64,000 nucleotides of DNA. Source: Sphingomonas taxi. Its GTDB lineage: Bacteria; Pseudomonadota; Alphaproteobacteria; Sphingomonadales; Sphingomonadaceae. The notes below the pieces were generated by a model. It was not told the origin of the DNA and searched no databases. It saw nothing but the letters and a program-made list of their open reading frames with translations. Below, in pieces: positions 42,258-50,488 of this stretch (the first letter of the stretch is position 1; the number at the start of each line of letters is the position of its first letter). Both the position numbers and the translations under genes were made by a program. The stretch spans positions 434,001-498,000 of the forward strand of contig QFQI01000002.1 of NCBI GenBank assembly GCA_003243195.1, given 5' to 3'.

Positions 42258-42536
42258 CCCGCTCCCGCCAGTCCCGGTAATCCCCTCCCGGTCCTCCCGA
42301 CCCGCCCGGTCCTCCCGGCGGTGTCGGCGGCGCGACGGTTCGGCCGCGCCGCGTCTACGCTGCGGCGCGGCCTGTACCGGCTTGGGGTCGGCACCGGTCC
42401 CGAGAGGGGAAAAAGGGACCGCGCCGCCAACGTCCGATGACCGGATTGGTTCGTAGCGGGACGACGCTTCTTCAAAGCCGTTGCGTTTCGGCCACACTCT
42501 TGCCACGAATCGGGCGGGGTGGGTGTGCATGGCGAC
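42258..42536. other. Gene-free interval between bamE and the NfrB-like gene
   Basis: 279 bp with no supported gene. It begins with a C-rich imperfect direct repeat built on CCCGGTCCTCCC (about 42280-42320), then an 11-bp perfect hairpin (42342-42372) and a second hairpin, CGGTCCC/GGGACCG at 42395-42401 with 42415-42421. The ~100 bp before the NfrB start are less GC-rich and probably hold its promoter; no confident -35/-10 pair was found. Confidence 0.5.
42342..42372 (+). terminator. Hairpin downstream of bamE
   Basis: GGCCGCGCCGC (42342-42352) pairs perfectly with GCGGCGCGGCC (42362-42372) around a nine-base loop. No T-run follows; likely an mRNA end structure or Rho-assisted terminator. Confidence 0.5.
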
Positions 42537-43901
42537 ATGATCGGGACGATGCTGGGCTGGTTCGACCGCGCCGTCGCCGAGGTGGCGCTGTTCGGTGCGG
42601 CGACCATCCTGGCGGGCGGGATCGACGACCTGCTGGTCGACCTGCTGTGGTGGCGCGTGCGGCGCGCCGATCCCGCGCACGACGCGCTGCCGCCCGCGCC
42701 GCCGCTGCGGCTGGCGGTGTTCGTGCCGGCGTGGGACGAGCATCGCGTGATCGGCGCGATGCTGGCGGCCGCGCTCGCCCGCTACGACCACCCGGACTAT
42801 CGCATCTACGTCGGCTGCTACCCCAACGATCCCGCGACCGGCGCCGCCGTCGCCGCGATCGCGGCGCGCGACGCGCGGGTGCGCGTCGTCACCGGGTTGC
42901 ACGACGGGCCGACGACCAAGGCGGATTGCCTCAACACGCTGTGGCGCGCGCTGCTGCGGGCGGATGCGCAGGACGGGCGCGTCACCGCCGCGGTGGTGCT
43001 GCACGATGCCGAGGACGTCGTGCACCCGCTGGAGCTGCGCGTGTTCGACGATCACCTGCGCGACGCCGCGCTGGTGCAATTGCCGGTGGTGCCGCTGATC
43101 GAGCCGCGCCGCCGGCTGGTGTCCGGCCATTATGCGGATGAATTCGCCGAATCGCACCGTCGCGACCTGGTGGTGCGCTCCGCACTGGGCGCGGCGCTGC
43201 CGCTGGCCGGGGTCGGCTGCGCGATCCGCCGCGACGTGCTCGACCGGCTCGGTGCGGGCAGCGACGCGCCGTTCGAGGCGCAGAGCCTGACCGAGGATTA
43301 CGAGCTCGGCCTGCGCGTCGCGGCGCTGGGGCTGCCGGCGCGCTTCGTGCGGTTGCGCGAGCGTGCCGGCGGCGCGCTGATCGCGACGCGCGCCTATTTC
43401 CCCGACACGGTCGACACGGCGGTGCGCCAGAAGGCGCGCTGGGTCACCGGGATCGCGCTGGCCGGCTGGGATCGCACCGGCTGGGGGCGGACGCGCCGGC
43501 CGGCCGAATATTGGATGCGGATGCGCGACCGGCGCGGGTTGCTGGCGGTGCTGGCGCTGCTCGCCGCTTATGCCGCGCTGGTCGGCTGGGGCGTGTCGTC
43601 GCTCGGCCACGCGCTGCTCGCCACGCCCGCGCCGCCGGTGGGCACCGGGTTGCGGGCGCTGCTGATGCTGAACGCCGGGCTGCTGTGCTGGCGGATGGCG
43701 GCGCGTGCGGGGCATAGCGCGGCGGAACATGGCTGGCGCGAGGGGCTGTGGTCGCTGCCGCGCGCGGTGGTCGCCAATTACATCGCGATGCTGGCCGCGC
43801 GCCGCGCGCTGGGCCGCTACATGGCCGGGCTGCTGGGCGAGGCGCCGCGCTGGGACAAGACCGCGCACCGCTTCCCCGACGTGCTGCCCGACGCGCGATG
43901 A
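42537..43901 (+). CDS. NfrB-like membrane glycosyltransferase (family 2)
   Basis: About 454 residues. An N-terminal helix (LFGAATILAGGIDDLLVDLLWW) leads into a GT2 domain: LAVFVPAWDEHRVIGAML, VVLHDAEDVVHPLELRVF (the DAED carboxylates), SLTEDYELGLRVAALG (TED) and RQKARWVTGIALAGW (the Q/RxxRW motif of processive enzymes). Two or three helices follow. This matches the catalytic half of phage N4 adsorption protein B; the C-terminal cyclic-di-GMP-binding region of E. coli NfrB is absent. Start uncertain: GTG 42519, GTG 42525 or ATG 42537. Overlaps the next gene (ATGA). Confidence 0.85.
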   Translation: MIGTMLGWFDRAVAEVALFGAATILAGGIDDLLVDLLWWRVRRADPAHDALPPAPPLRLAVFVPAWDEHRVIGAMLAAALARYDHPDYRIYVGCYPNDPATGAAVAAIAARDARVRVVTGLHDGPTTKADCLNTLWRALLRADAQDGRVTAAVVLHDAEDVVHPLELRVFDDHLRDAALVQLPVVPLIEPRRRLVSGHYADEFAESHRRDLVVRSALGAALPLAGVGCAIRRDVLDRLGAGSDAPFEAQSLTEDYELGLRVAALGLPARFVRLRERAGGALIATRAYFPDTVDTAVRQKARWVTGIALAGWDRTGWGRTRRPAEYWMRMRDRRGLLAVLALLAAYAALVGWGVSSLGHALLATPAPPVGTGLRALLMLNAGLLCWRMAARAGHSAAEHGWREGLWSLPRAVVANYIAMLAARRALGRYMAGLLGEAPRWDKTAHRFPDVLPDAR

Positions 43902-44932
43902 GCCGCAACGGCCGTCCGCTGCGCTTCATGACGGTGGTGCTGGGCATGTGGATCGGCGCGCGCGTCTATCTGCTCTGGCCCGACGCCCCGCTGCCGCCGG
44001 CGCTGCGCGAGGCGGTGCGGCGGACGATGCCGCGCGGGCCGCAGGTCGCGTCCGCGCCGCCGATGACGGCATCCGCGCGCGCCCGCGACCCCGGATCGCG
44101 CCGTCCACCCGCGCCGCCGGCCTCGTTAGCGGATCACGCCCGTACCGCGCCGGTGCACACCGCCGCCCCCGGCACGACGCCCGCGCCCGCGTCGCCGCCC
44201 GCGGGCGGCGAATCACCCGCGACCGACTCGCCCGCCTATGTCCTCGCGCTGCTCGGCATGGTCCGCTACGGCGCACCCGAGCCGCCGCCGGCCACCGCGC
44301 GGCGCTGGTCGGCGAGCGGCTGGTCGATCCTGCGCGGGGCGGGCAGGGGCGGCGGTGTCGCCACGCCGCAACTCGGCGGCAGCCAGGCGGGCGTGCGCAT
44401 CGCCCGCACGCTCGACGCCCATGGCCGCCTCGCCGTCGCGGCGCGCGTCGCCGCCGCGCTCGACACCCGGCAGCAGGAGGCCGCGGTCGGCCTCGAATGG
44501 CGACCGGCGCGCCTGCCGGTGCGCGTCGTCGCGGAACGGCGCATCGGCGTCGCGAACATCCGGGGCGGAACCGCGCTGGGGCTGGCCGGCGGCATCGACG
44601 CGCAGCCGCTCGCGGCCGGCTTCCGCCTGGATGGCTATGCGCAGGCCGGCGCGGTCGCGCGCGGCGGGGTGGAGGGATATGCGGACGGCGCGGTGCGCCT
44701 CGCGCGCCCGCTGTTCCGCACCGCGTCCGGCGCGACGCTCGACCTCGGCGTGGGGGCATGGGGCGCGGCGCAGCGCGGCGCGCGGCGGCTCGACGCCGGG
44801 CCGGCGGCGACGCTGGTGCTGCCGGTCGGCGACGGGCCGCGCGTGCGGATCGCGCTGGAATGGCGGCAGCGCATCCTCGGCAACGCGCGGCCGGCGTCCG
44901 GCCCGGCATTGTCGATCGGCGCTGATTACTGA
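43898..44932 (+). CDS. NfrA-C-like beta-strand protein with N-terminal anchor
   Basis: 344 residues. An N-terminal hydrophobic segment (FMTVVLGMWIGARVYLLW) precedes a Pro/Ala-rich linker of about 90 residues. The C-terminal ~210 residues have repeated amphipathic strands: WSASGWSILRGAGRGGG, LGGSQAGVRIARTLDAHG, GLEWRPARLPVRVVAERR and a YADGAVRLARPLF region, resembling the NfrA C-terminal domain. The TPR half of E. coli NfrA is missing. Coupled to the NfrB-like glycosyltransferase, so it probably exports or guides its glycan. Family assignment by pattern only. Confidence 0.6.
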   Translation: MSRNGRPLRFMTVVLGMWIGARVYLLWPDAPLPPALREAVRRTMPRGPQVASAPPMTASARARDPGSRRPPAPPASLADHARTAPVHTAAPGTTPAPASPPAGGESPATDSPAYVLALLGMVRYGAPEPPPATARRWSASGWSILRGAGRGGGVATPQLGGSQAGVRIARTLDAHGRLAVAARVAAALDTRQQEAAVGLEWRPARLPVRVVAERRIGVANIRGGTALGLAGGIDAQPLAAGFRLDGYAQAGAVARGGVEGYADGAVRLARPLFRTASGATLDLGVGAWGAAQRGARRLDAGPAATLVLPVGDGPRVRIALEWRQRILGNARPASGPALSIGADY

Positions 44933-45073
44933 AGGGCGCCGCGCAACCGGCCGTCATCCCACGCGAGCCGGGAGAGGAAGCCGCGCATCCTGTTGTCGGC
45001 GCGGTACACGCACGCGCGGCGCGCGATGACGGGTGGATCGTCGCCGCCTCATGCTCTAGCGCTGTCGGGCGAC

Positions 45074-45988
45074 ATGGACATCTATCTGCCGATCGCGAAC
45101 CTTTCGGTGAACGCGCTGGTGATGATCGCGCTCGGCATGGGCGTGGGGCTGTTGTCGGGCATGTTCGGGGTCGGCGGCGGGTTCCTCACCACGCCGCTGC
45201 TGATCGTCTACGGCATTCCGCCGACCGTCGCCGCCGCCTCCGCCGCCAGCCAGGTGACCGGCGCGAGCGTCTCGGGCGTGTTCGCGCATTTCCGGCGCGG
45301 CGGGGTCGACACGCGCATGGGCACGGTGCTGGTGATCGGCGGCGTGCTCGGCTCGCTGTTCGGCGCATGGCTGTTCCGCCTGCTCCAGCAATGGGGGCAG
45401 ATCGACACCACCATCGCCATCACCTACGTGCTGCTGCTCGGCTCGATCGGCGCGATGATGCTGAAGGAAGCGGTCGGGGCGATCCTGGTCGCGCGCGGAC
45501 GCCGCCCGGCGCGCCCGCGCCGCCGCCGGCACCATCCGCTCGTCGCCAGCCTGCCCTTCCGGATGCGCTTCTACGGCTCGGGCCTGTATATCTCGCCGCT
45601 GGCGCCGCTGCTGCTGGGGTTCTTCACCGGCATCCTGACGATCCTGCTCGGCGTCGGCGGCGGCTTCGTGCTGGTGCCCGCGATGATCTACCTGCTCGGC
45701 ATGTCCACCGCCGTCGTGGTGGGGACCAGCCTGTTCCAGATCCTGTTCGTCACCGCCGCCGCCACCATGGTGCATGCGACCACCACCAAGGCGGTCGACA
45801 TCGTGCTGGCGGGGCTGCTGCTGATCGGATCGGTGGTGGGCGCGCAGCTCGGCGCGCGGTTCGCGGCGCGTGCGAAGCCCGAATATCTGCGGCTGGCGCT
45901 GGCGCTGATGGTGCTGCTGGTCGCGTCGCGGATCGCGCTGGGGCTGGGGTGGCGGCCGGACGAGATCTACACGGTCGAACTGTCGTGA
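45074..45988 (+). CDS. TauE/SafE family sulfite/sulfonate exporter
   Basis: A 304-residue polytopic protein with about eight helices. The duplicated TauE/SafE motifs GVGLLSGMFGVGGGFLTTPLL (near residue 25) and GILTILLGVGGGFVLVPAM are both present, as is TKAVDIVLAGLLLIGSVVGA. The start at 45074 (MDIYLPIANLSVN) precedes the first helix; upstream in-frame codons are not conserved in style. Coupled to a TIGR02186 gene by GTGA, a pairing common in alphaproteobacteria. Substrate presumed sulfite or organosulfonate, not shown. Confidence 0.9.
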   Translation: MDIYLPIANLSVNALVMIALGMGVGLLSGMFGVGGGFLTTPLLIVYGIPPTVAAASAASQVTGASVSGVFAHFRRGGVDTRMGTVLVIGGVLGSLFGAWLFRLLQQWGQIDTTIAITYVLLLGSIGAMMLKEAVGAILVARGRRPARPRRRRHHPLVASLPFRMRFYGSGLYISPLAPLLLGFFTGILTILLGVGGGFVLVPAMIYLLGMSTAVVVGTSLFQILFVTAAATMVHATTTKAVDIVLAGLLLIGSVVGAQLGARFAARAKPEYLRLALALMVLLVASRIALGLGWRPDEIYTVELS

Positions 45989-46758
45989 CGCGGCGCCTTC
46001 CGCCCCGGCTGCTGCTCCTCGCCGCCGCGCCGCTGCTGCTGGCGCAGGCGAAGCCGGCGCTGATCCCCGACGTGTCGCAACGCAGCATCGACATCGCCTA
46101 CAGCTTCACCGGCGCGGAGCTGCTGCTGTTCGGCGCGGTGCTCTATCCCGGCGGACGCCTGCCGGCCGGCGATGCGCGCACCGACGTGGTGGTGGTGGTG
46201 AAGGGGCCGACGCAGCCGATCGTGATCCGCGAGAAGGAGCAGGTCGCCGGGATCTGGGTCAATGCCGGGCGGCTGCGCTATCGGTCCGCGCCGTCCTTCT
46301 ACGCGGTGGCCTCCTCGCGCCCGCTGCCGCAACTGGTCGATGCGCGCACCCGCGCGATCTACGAACTCGGGCTCGACAGCCTGCAGCTCTCGCCCGCCTC
46401 CGCCGCGCCGTCCGAGGTACAGGACCGCTTCACGCGCGGGCTGGTGGAGCAGCGCACCCGCGCCGGGCTGTTCTACGAAGCGCCGCACGCGGTGGAGATC
46501 ACGCGCGGCGTCCTGTACCGCGCGCGCGTGTCGATCCCGGCGCGCGTGCCCGTGGGGCGCTTCACCGCCGAGACCTTCCTGATCCGCGACGGTCGCGTGC
46601 TGACGGCGGCGGTGCGCGAGATCGACATTCGCAAGTCGGGGTTCGAACGCTTCGTGGCGCAGGCCGCCGATCGCCACGAACTGCTGTATGGCGGCGCGGC
46701 GGTGGCGCTGTCGGTGCTGCTGGGCTGGGGCGCGGGGCGGCTGGCGCGGCGCGGCTGA
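45985..46758 (+). CDS. TIGR02186 family membrane-anchored protein
   Basis: A 257-residue protein with a signal peptide (RLLLLAAAPLLLAQA-like), a large beta-rich periplasmic domain (IDIAYSFTGAELLLFGAVLY; TDVVVVVKGPTQPIVIREKE; GIWVNAGRLRYRSAPSFYAV) and a C-terminal membrane helix (LYGGAAVALSVLLGWGAG). I recognise the TIGR02186 family, which travels with TauE-like exporters; function unknown. Its GTG start overlaps the exporter stop, implying a stoichiometric partner. Confidence 0.85.
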   Translation: MTRRLPPRLLLLAAAPLLLAQAKPALIPDVSQRSIDIAYSFTGAELLLFGAVLYPGGRLPAGDARTDVVVVVKGPTQPIVIREKEQVAGIWVNAGRLRYRSAPSFYAVASSRPLPQLVDARTRAIYELGLDSLQLSPASAAPSEVQDRFTRGLVEQRTRAGLFYEAPHAVEITRGVLYRARVSIPARVPVGRFTAETFLIRDGRVLTAAVREIDIRKSGFERFVAQAADRHELLYGGAAVALSVLLGWGAGRLARRG

Positions 46759-46838
46759 CGACGCGCGCGCGCTGACGGTTCCTTTACGAACCCCGCGCTA
46801 GGACGGCGACCCGATCGCTACCCCTACAAAGGCGCCGC

Positions 46839-48515
46839 ATGAACGACATCCCGGTCCAGCGCGGCTTTCAAGAGGCGATCGCCGCCGCCTTCCCCATGTC
46901 GCGCGCGGCGGCGTCGGTGCCGGCGGCCGCGATCGGCCATGTCCGCCGGATCGCCGGCGGCGCGGGCGAGCTGGTGCTGGACGGCGCCGCGCTCGCCACG
47001 CTGCGCACGCAACCCGATGCAACGCTGGCGATGGCCGGACAGGTCGGCGGCCAGTTGAAGGTGCGCGTCGGCGCGGCGTGGCTGATCGCCACGATCCGCG
47101 CGCTGCGGCTCGCCGACGCGGTGGACGGGTGCGTGATCGCCGACGTCGATTTCCTGGGCGAAGGCGACGAGGAGCGGCTGACCGGCCGGCTCTACCATTT
47201 CCGGCGCGGCGTGACCTGCTATCCCACGCCGGGCACGGCGGTGTTCGCGGTGACCGGCAACGACCTGCGGGAGATCTACACCGCGGCCGGCCGCGCCGCG
47301 ATCGAGATCGGGCATGTCCATCCCACCCGCGACGTGCGCGCGTCGCTCTATGTCGACGCGATGCTCGGCAAGCATTTCGCGCTGCTCGGCTCCACCGGCA
47401 CCGGCAAGTCGACCGCCACCGCGCTGATCCTGCACCGCATCTGCCAGCAGGCGCCGCAGGGCCATGTCGTGATGATCGACCCGCACGGCGAATATGGCGC
47501 GGCGTTCGGGGAGGCGGGCGCGCTGTTCGACGTGTCCAACCTGCAGATGCCGTACTGGCTGATGAACTTCGAGGAGCATTGCGAGGTGTTCGTCACCTCC
47601 TCGGGCGCGACGCGGCAGGTGGATGCCGACATCCTCGCCAAATGCCTGCTCGCCGCGAAGGCGCGGAGCCGCGCGGGTCAGGAGATCGCGAAGCTGACCG
47701 TCGACGTGCCGATCCCGTATCTGCTCAGCGACCTGACCCAGATCCTCCAGCAGGAGATGGGCAAGATGGACCGCGCCGGCGACACCTCGCCCTATCTGCG
47801 GCTGAAGAACAAGATCGACGAGATCAAGGCCGACCCGCGCTACGGCTTCATGTTCTCCGGCTTGCTGGTCGCGGACACGATGGCGGCGTTCGTGCAGCGC
47901 ATCTTCCGCCTGCCCGGCGACGGCCGGCCGGTGTCGATCATCGACGTGTCGGGCGTGCCCAGCGAGATCACCTCGGTGGTGGTGGCGGTGCTGGCGCGGA
48001 TGGTGTTCGATTTCGCGATCTGGTCGCGCGGCGAGGCGCAGCGCCCGATCCTGCTGGTGTGCGAGGAGGCGCACCGCTACATCCCCGCCGATGCCGACGC
48101 GCGGTCCTCGGTGGCGCGCATCCTGGGGCGGATCGCCAAGGAGGGGCGCAAATATGGCGTCGCGCTGGGGCTGGTGACGCAGCGGCCGTCCGATCTGTCG
48201 GAAGGCGTGCTGTCGCAATGCGGCACGATCATCGCCATGCGGCTCAACAACGACCGCGACCAGGCGTTCGTGCGCGCCGCGATGCCGGAGGGCGCGCGCG
48301 GCTTCCTCGACACGCTGCCCGCGCTGCGCAACCGCGAGGCGATCGTGTGCGGGGAGGGCGTGTCGATCCCGATCCGCGTCGCGTTCGACACGCTGGAGGA
48401 CGACCGGCGGCCGGCATCGGACGATCCGGTCTTTTCCGCCTTGTGGCGCGACAGCGGCGGCGAGGAACAGATGATCGCGCGCACGCTCCAGCGCTGGCGC
48501 GCGCAGGGGCGGTAG
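46839..48515 (+). CDS. HerA-like ATPase (DUF87)
   Basis: A 558-residue hexameric-type ATPase. N-terminal HAS-barrel-like region (to about residue 160), Walker A ALLGSTGTGKSTATALIL near 186-203, VVMIDPHGEYG, a helical insertion, Walker B PILLVCEEAHRYIP near 408, and an arginine-finger region RILGRIAKEGRKYGVALGL followed by QRPSDLSEGVLSQCGT. HerA usually works with NurA nuclease or in anti-phage systems (with SIR2 or DUF4297 proteins); no such partner is adjacent, so its role is open. Confidence 0.88.
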   Translation: MNDIPVQRGFQEAIAAAFPMSRAAASVPAAAIGHVRRIAGGAGELVLDGAALATLRTQPDATLAMAGQVGGQLKVRVGAAWLIATIRALRLADAVDGCVIADVDFLGEGDEERLTGRLYHFRRGVTCYPTPGTAVFAVTGNDLREIYTAAGRAAIEIGHVHPTRDVRASLYVDAMLGKHFALLGSTGTGKSTATALILHRICQQAPQGHVVMIDPHGEYGAAFGEAGALFDVSNLQMPYWLMNFEEHCEVFVTSSGATRQVDADILAKCLLAAKARSRAGQEIAKLTVDVPIPYLLSDLTQILQQEMGKMDRAGDTSPYLRLKNKIDEIKADPRYGFMFSGLLVADTMAAFVQRIFRLPGDGRPVSIIDVSGVPSEITSVVVAVLARMVFDFAIWSRGEAQRPILLVCEEAHRYIPADADARSSVARILGRIAKEGRKYGVALGLVTQRPSDLSEGVLSQCGTIIAMRLNNDRDQAFVRAAMPEGARGFLDTLPALRNREAIVCGEGVSIPIRVAFDTLEDDRRPASDDPVFSALWRDSGGEEQMIARTLQRWRAQGR

Positions 48516-48545
48516 CGGCCGGCGCGCCCCGGCTCAGGGGCCGCC

Positions 48546-48956
48546 TCAGGAACCGCCCAGCAACCGCAGCGTCGCGTCGTCCGGCCCGTCGAAGAACGCC
48601 GCCAGCGCCGCGCGCACCCGATCGCCCGCCCCCGCGCGCTCGAACAGCGTCAGCGACGATCGCAGCTTGAGCGCGTCGATCCCGCCCAGCATCGCCGCCG
48701 CCCGGCGATCCCGGTGCAGCAGCAGCGCGTCGACGCACGCGCGGTAACGGCTCCCCAGCACGGGATGCGCGAGATACGCGCGCGCCTCGTCCAGGTCGCG
48801 GATCGCATAATGTTGCGCGATGGCGCTGCGGCCCAGCCCGGCGAGTTGCGGAAAGACGTACCACATCCAGTGGCTGCGCTTGGCCCCGTGCGTCAGCTCG
48901 GCCAGCGCGTCGTCATAATTGTCCGCCTGGGCGGCGATGAAACGATCGAGATCCAT
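48546..48956 (-). CDS. DUF1810 family protein
   Basis: A 136-residue protein with ALAELTHGAKRSHWMWYVFPQLAGLG near the N-terminus and YAIRDLDEARAYLAHPVLGSR after it, the DUF1810 (calpastatin-like) signature; function unknown. Convergent with the HerA-like gene, with 30 bp between stops. Confidence 0.88.
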   Translation of the reverse strand: MDLDRFIAAQADNYDDALAELTHGAKRSHWMWYVFPQLAGLGRSAIAQHYAIRDLDEARAYLAHPVLGSRYRACVDALLLHRDRRAAAMLGGIDALKLRSSLTLFERAGAGDRVRAALAAFFDGPDDATLRLLGGS

Positions 48957-48994
48957 GCCGCGTGCAACGCACCGGCGCGGTGGCGGTGCCGCGC

Positions 48995-49102
48995 TCAGGC
49001 GGCGACGGCGCTCGCGACATCGACGTACAGCAGCAGCGCGGTGGTGGCGAAGCTGGCGGCGCTCAGCAGCAGCGCGCGGGCGAGCGTGGGGTGGCTGGTC
49101 AT
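48995..49102 (-). CDS. Small membrane peptide 1 (35 residues)
   Basis: Open frame MTSHPTLARALLLSAAS, then a hydrophobic stretch ending VDVASAVAA. One predicted membrane helix with a positive N-terminus (inside). An AGGAC purine stretch precedes the ATG. It is only 14 bp from a similar small gene upstream. No family recognised; confidence comes from start context, codon bias and the tandem arrangement. Confidence 0.5.
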   Translation of the reverse strand: MTSHPTLARALLLSAASFATTALLLYVDVASAVAA

Positions 49103-49116
49103 CGTCCTGTCGTCCT

Positions 49117-49227
49117 TCAGGCGATCGGGGTCACGGGAACGGCGGCGCTCACCATTGCGACGGCGACCGTCAGCGCGGCGACGATGGTGAGGGCGGAGCG
49201 GCCCAGTTCGGCGAAACGGATGGTCAT
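49117..49227 (-). CDS. Small membrane peptide 2 (36 residues)
   Basis: Open frame MTIRFAELGRSALTIVAALT followed by VAVAMVSAAVPVTPIA. One membrane helix with short charged N-terminus. A near-perfect AGGAG lies seven bases before the ATG, the best ribosome-binding site in this part of the window. The 151 bp upstream, before the GGDEF gene, are gene-free and should contain its promoter. Unknown function. Confidence 0.6.
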   Translation of the reverse strand: MTIRFAELGRSALTIVAALTVAVAMVSAAVPVTPIA

Positions 49228-49378
49228 GTGATGTCTCCTGTCATGGTCCGACCGGATCGTCCGGCCGATGCAGGAGGCATTGCATGCCGCGTGCCAAATG
49301 GCTTTCACGAGGGGGATCGACGGCCGTGCGCGCCAAAGTGGCGCAAACCGCCATGTCCGGCGCGCGCGTTCCGCCAGA

Positions 49379-50428
49379 TTATGGCGCGGTGATCGTCCGC
49401 GCGCGCCCCTGGTCCTTCGCGCGGTACAATGCGGCATCGGCGCGCTGCATCAGTGCGGCGCGTCCCTCGCCCACGCGCCCTTCCGCCACCCCGGCGGAGA
49501 AGGACACCACGCCGATCGCCTCGCCGGTCTCGCGCACGCGCAGGTGCCGCGCGGCGATCGCGCGGCGCGCGCGCTCGATCCGCTGCGCCGCCTCGTCCAG
49601 CGCCACGCCTTCGAACAACAAGGCGAACTCCTCGCCGCCGTAGCGCGCCACCATCCCGCCGCCCTCCGCGGCCAGCATGCGCGCGACGGTGCGGATCACC
49701 CGGTCGCCCACCGCATGGCCGAAATTGTCGTTGACGCGCTTGAAATGGTCGATGTCGCAGATCGCCACCGTCACCGCCGTGTCGCGGGGCAACGCGGCGA
49801 ACGCTTCGTCGAACGCGCGCCGGTTCGGCAGGTCGGTCAGCGGATCGGTGCGCGCCGAACCGCGCGCCTCGTCCAGCGCGCCGCGCAGCTCGTCGGTTTC
49901 GCGCAGCGCCAGGTCCAGCTTCTCCTCGGCGCGGTGGACGCGTTCGATCATGTCGGCGGTCAGCCGCGCGATCTCCTCCACGCCGGCCCCCTCGCCCATG
50001 TCGCGCATCGTCGCGGCGGAGCGTTCCAGGTCGCGGCCGAAATCATTGGTTTCGGCATGCGCGATCCGCATCGTGTCGTCGAACCCGTCGAGCTGCATCA
50101 TCATGCGCTCGATCATCGCCTGGTGCGTGTCGGCGCTGGCGGTGACCTCCTGCCCGTCGTCGCCGCCGATCGGGGCGCCGGCGCTGGTGGTGCCGCCCAG
50201 CGCCGCGATGTCCTGCGCGGTCAGCCGCACGCCGCCGTCGGTCAGCGCCGCGACGCGCTGCGCCACCACGCCACGGTCGTTGGCCATTACCTCATAGGCG
50301 AAGGCGTAGTGCGCCGGTGCGGGGCTCAGCCGGTGCGCGGCCAGGAAGGCACCGATGCGCGCGAACAGACGGTCGCCCGTGCTCGCCTGCTCGATATCGC
50401 CCGCCTTGCCCGCCACGCTCCGTCCCAC
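49379..50428 (-). CDS. GGDEF-domain diguanylate cyclase
   Basis: A 349-residue cytosolic protein. The first ~170 residues are helical with no recognised sensor; a coiled-coil-like HRAEEKLDLALRETDELRGALDEA leads into the GGDEF domain from ARTDPLTDLPNRRAFDEAF. The active-site motif is ARYGGEEFALLF, an allowed GGEEF variant, with ICDIDHFKRVNDNFGHAVGD binding metal and GTP. The five residues before GGEEF lack RxxD, so product inhibition at an I-site is not expected. Predicted active; the signal is unknown. Confidence 0.9.
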   Translation of the reverse strand: MGRSVAGKAGDIEQASTGDRLFARIGAFLAAHRLSPAPAHYAFAYEVMANDRGVVAQRVAALTDGGVRLTAQDIAALGGTTSAGAPIGGDDGQEVTASADTHQAMIERMMMQLDGFDDTMRIAHAETNDFGRDLERSAATMRDMGEGAGVEEIARLTADMIERVHRAEEKLDLALRETDELRGALDEARGSARTDPLTDLPNRRAFDEAFAALPRDTAVTVAICDIDHFKRVNDNFGHAVGDRVIRTVARMLAAEGGGMVARYGGEEFALLFEGVALDEAAQRIERARRAIAARHLRVRETGEAIGVVSFSAGVAEGRVGEGRAALMQRADAALYRAKDQGRARTITAP

Positions 50429-50488
50429 TGCGACCCCCCCTGGTTGCCGAGCACGGGATAGGGACGCAATCGCTAAGATAAGGTGACT

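Noticed and set aside
42258..42320. Collagen-like Gly-x-y translation on the minus strand
   Set aside because: It arises from C-rich direct repeats, has no start context and no counterpart gene.
41364..43868. Long minus-strand frame (~830 codons) spanning bamE and the NfrB-like gene
   Set aside because: It crosses two well-supported plus-strand genes and an intergenic hairpin region; composition is Arg/Gln/His-rich shadow.
49379..50428. GGEEF instead of GGDEF as evidence of an inactive cyclase
   Set aside because: GGEEF is a well-known active variant; the metal- and GTP-binding segments are intact.
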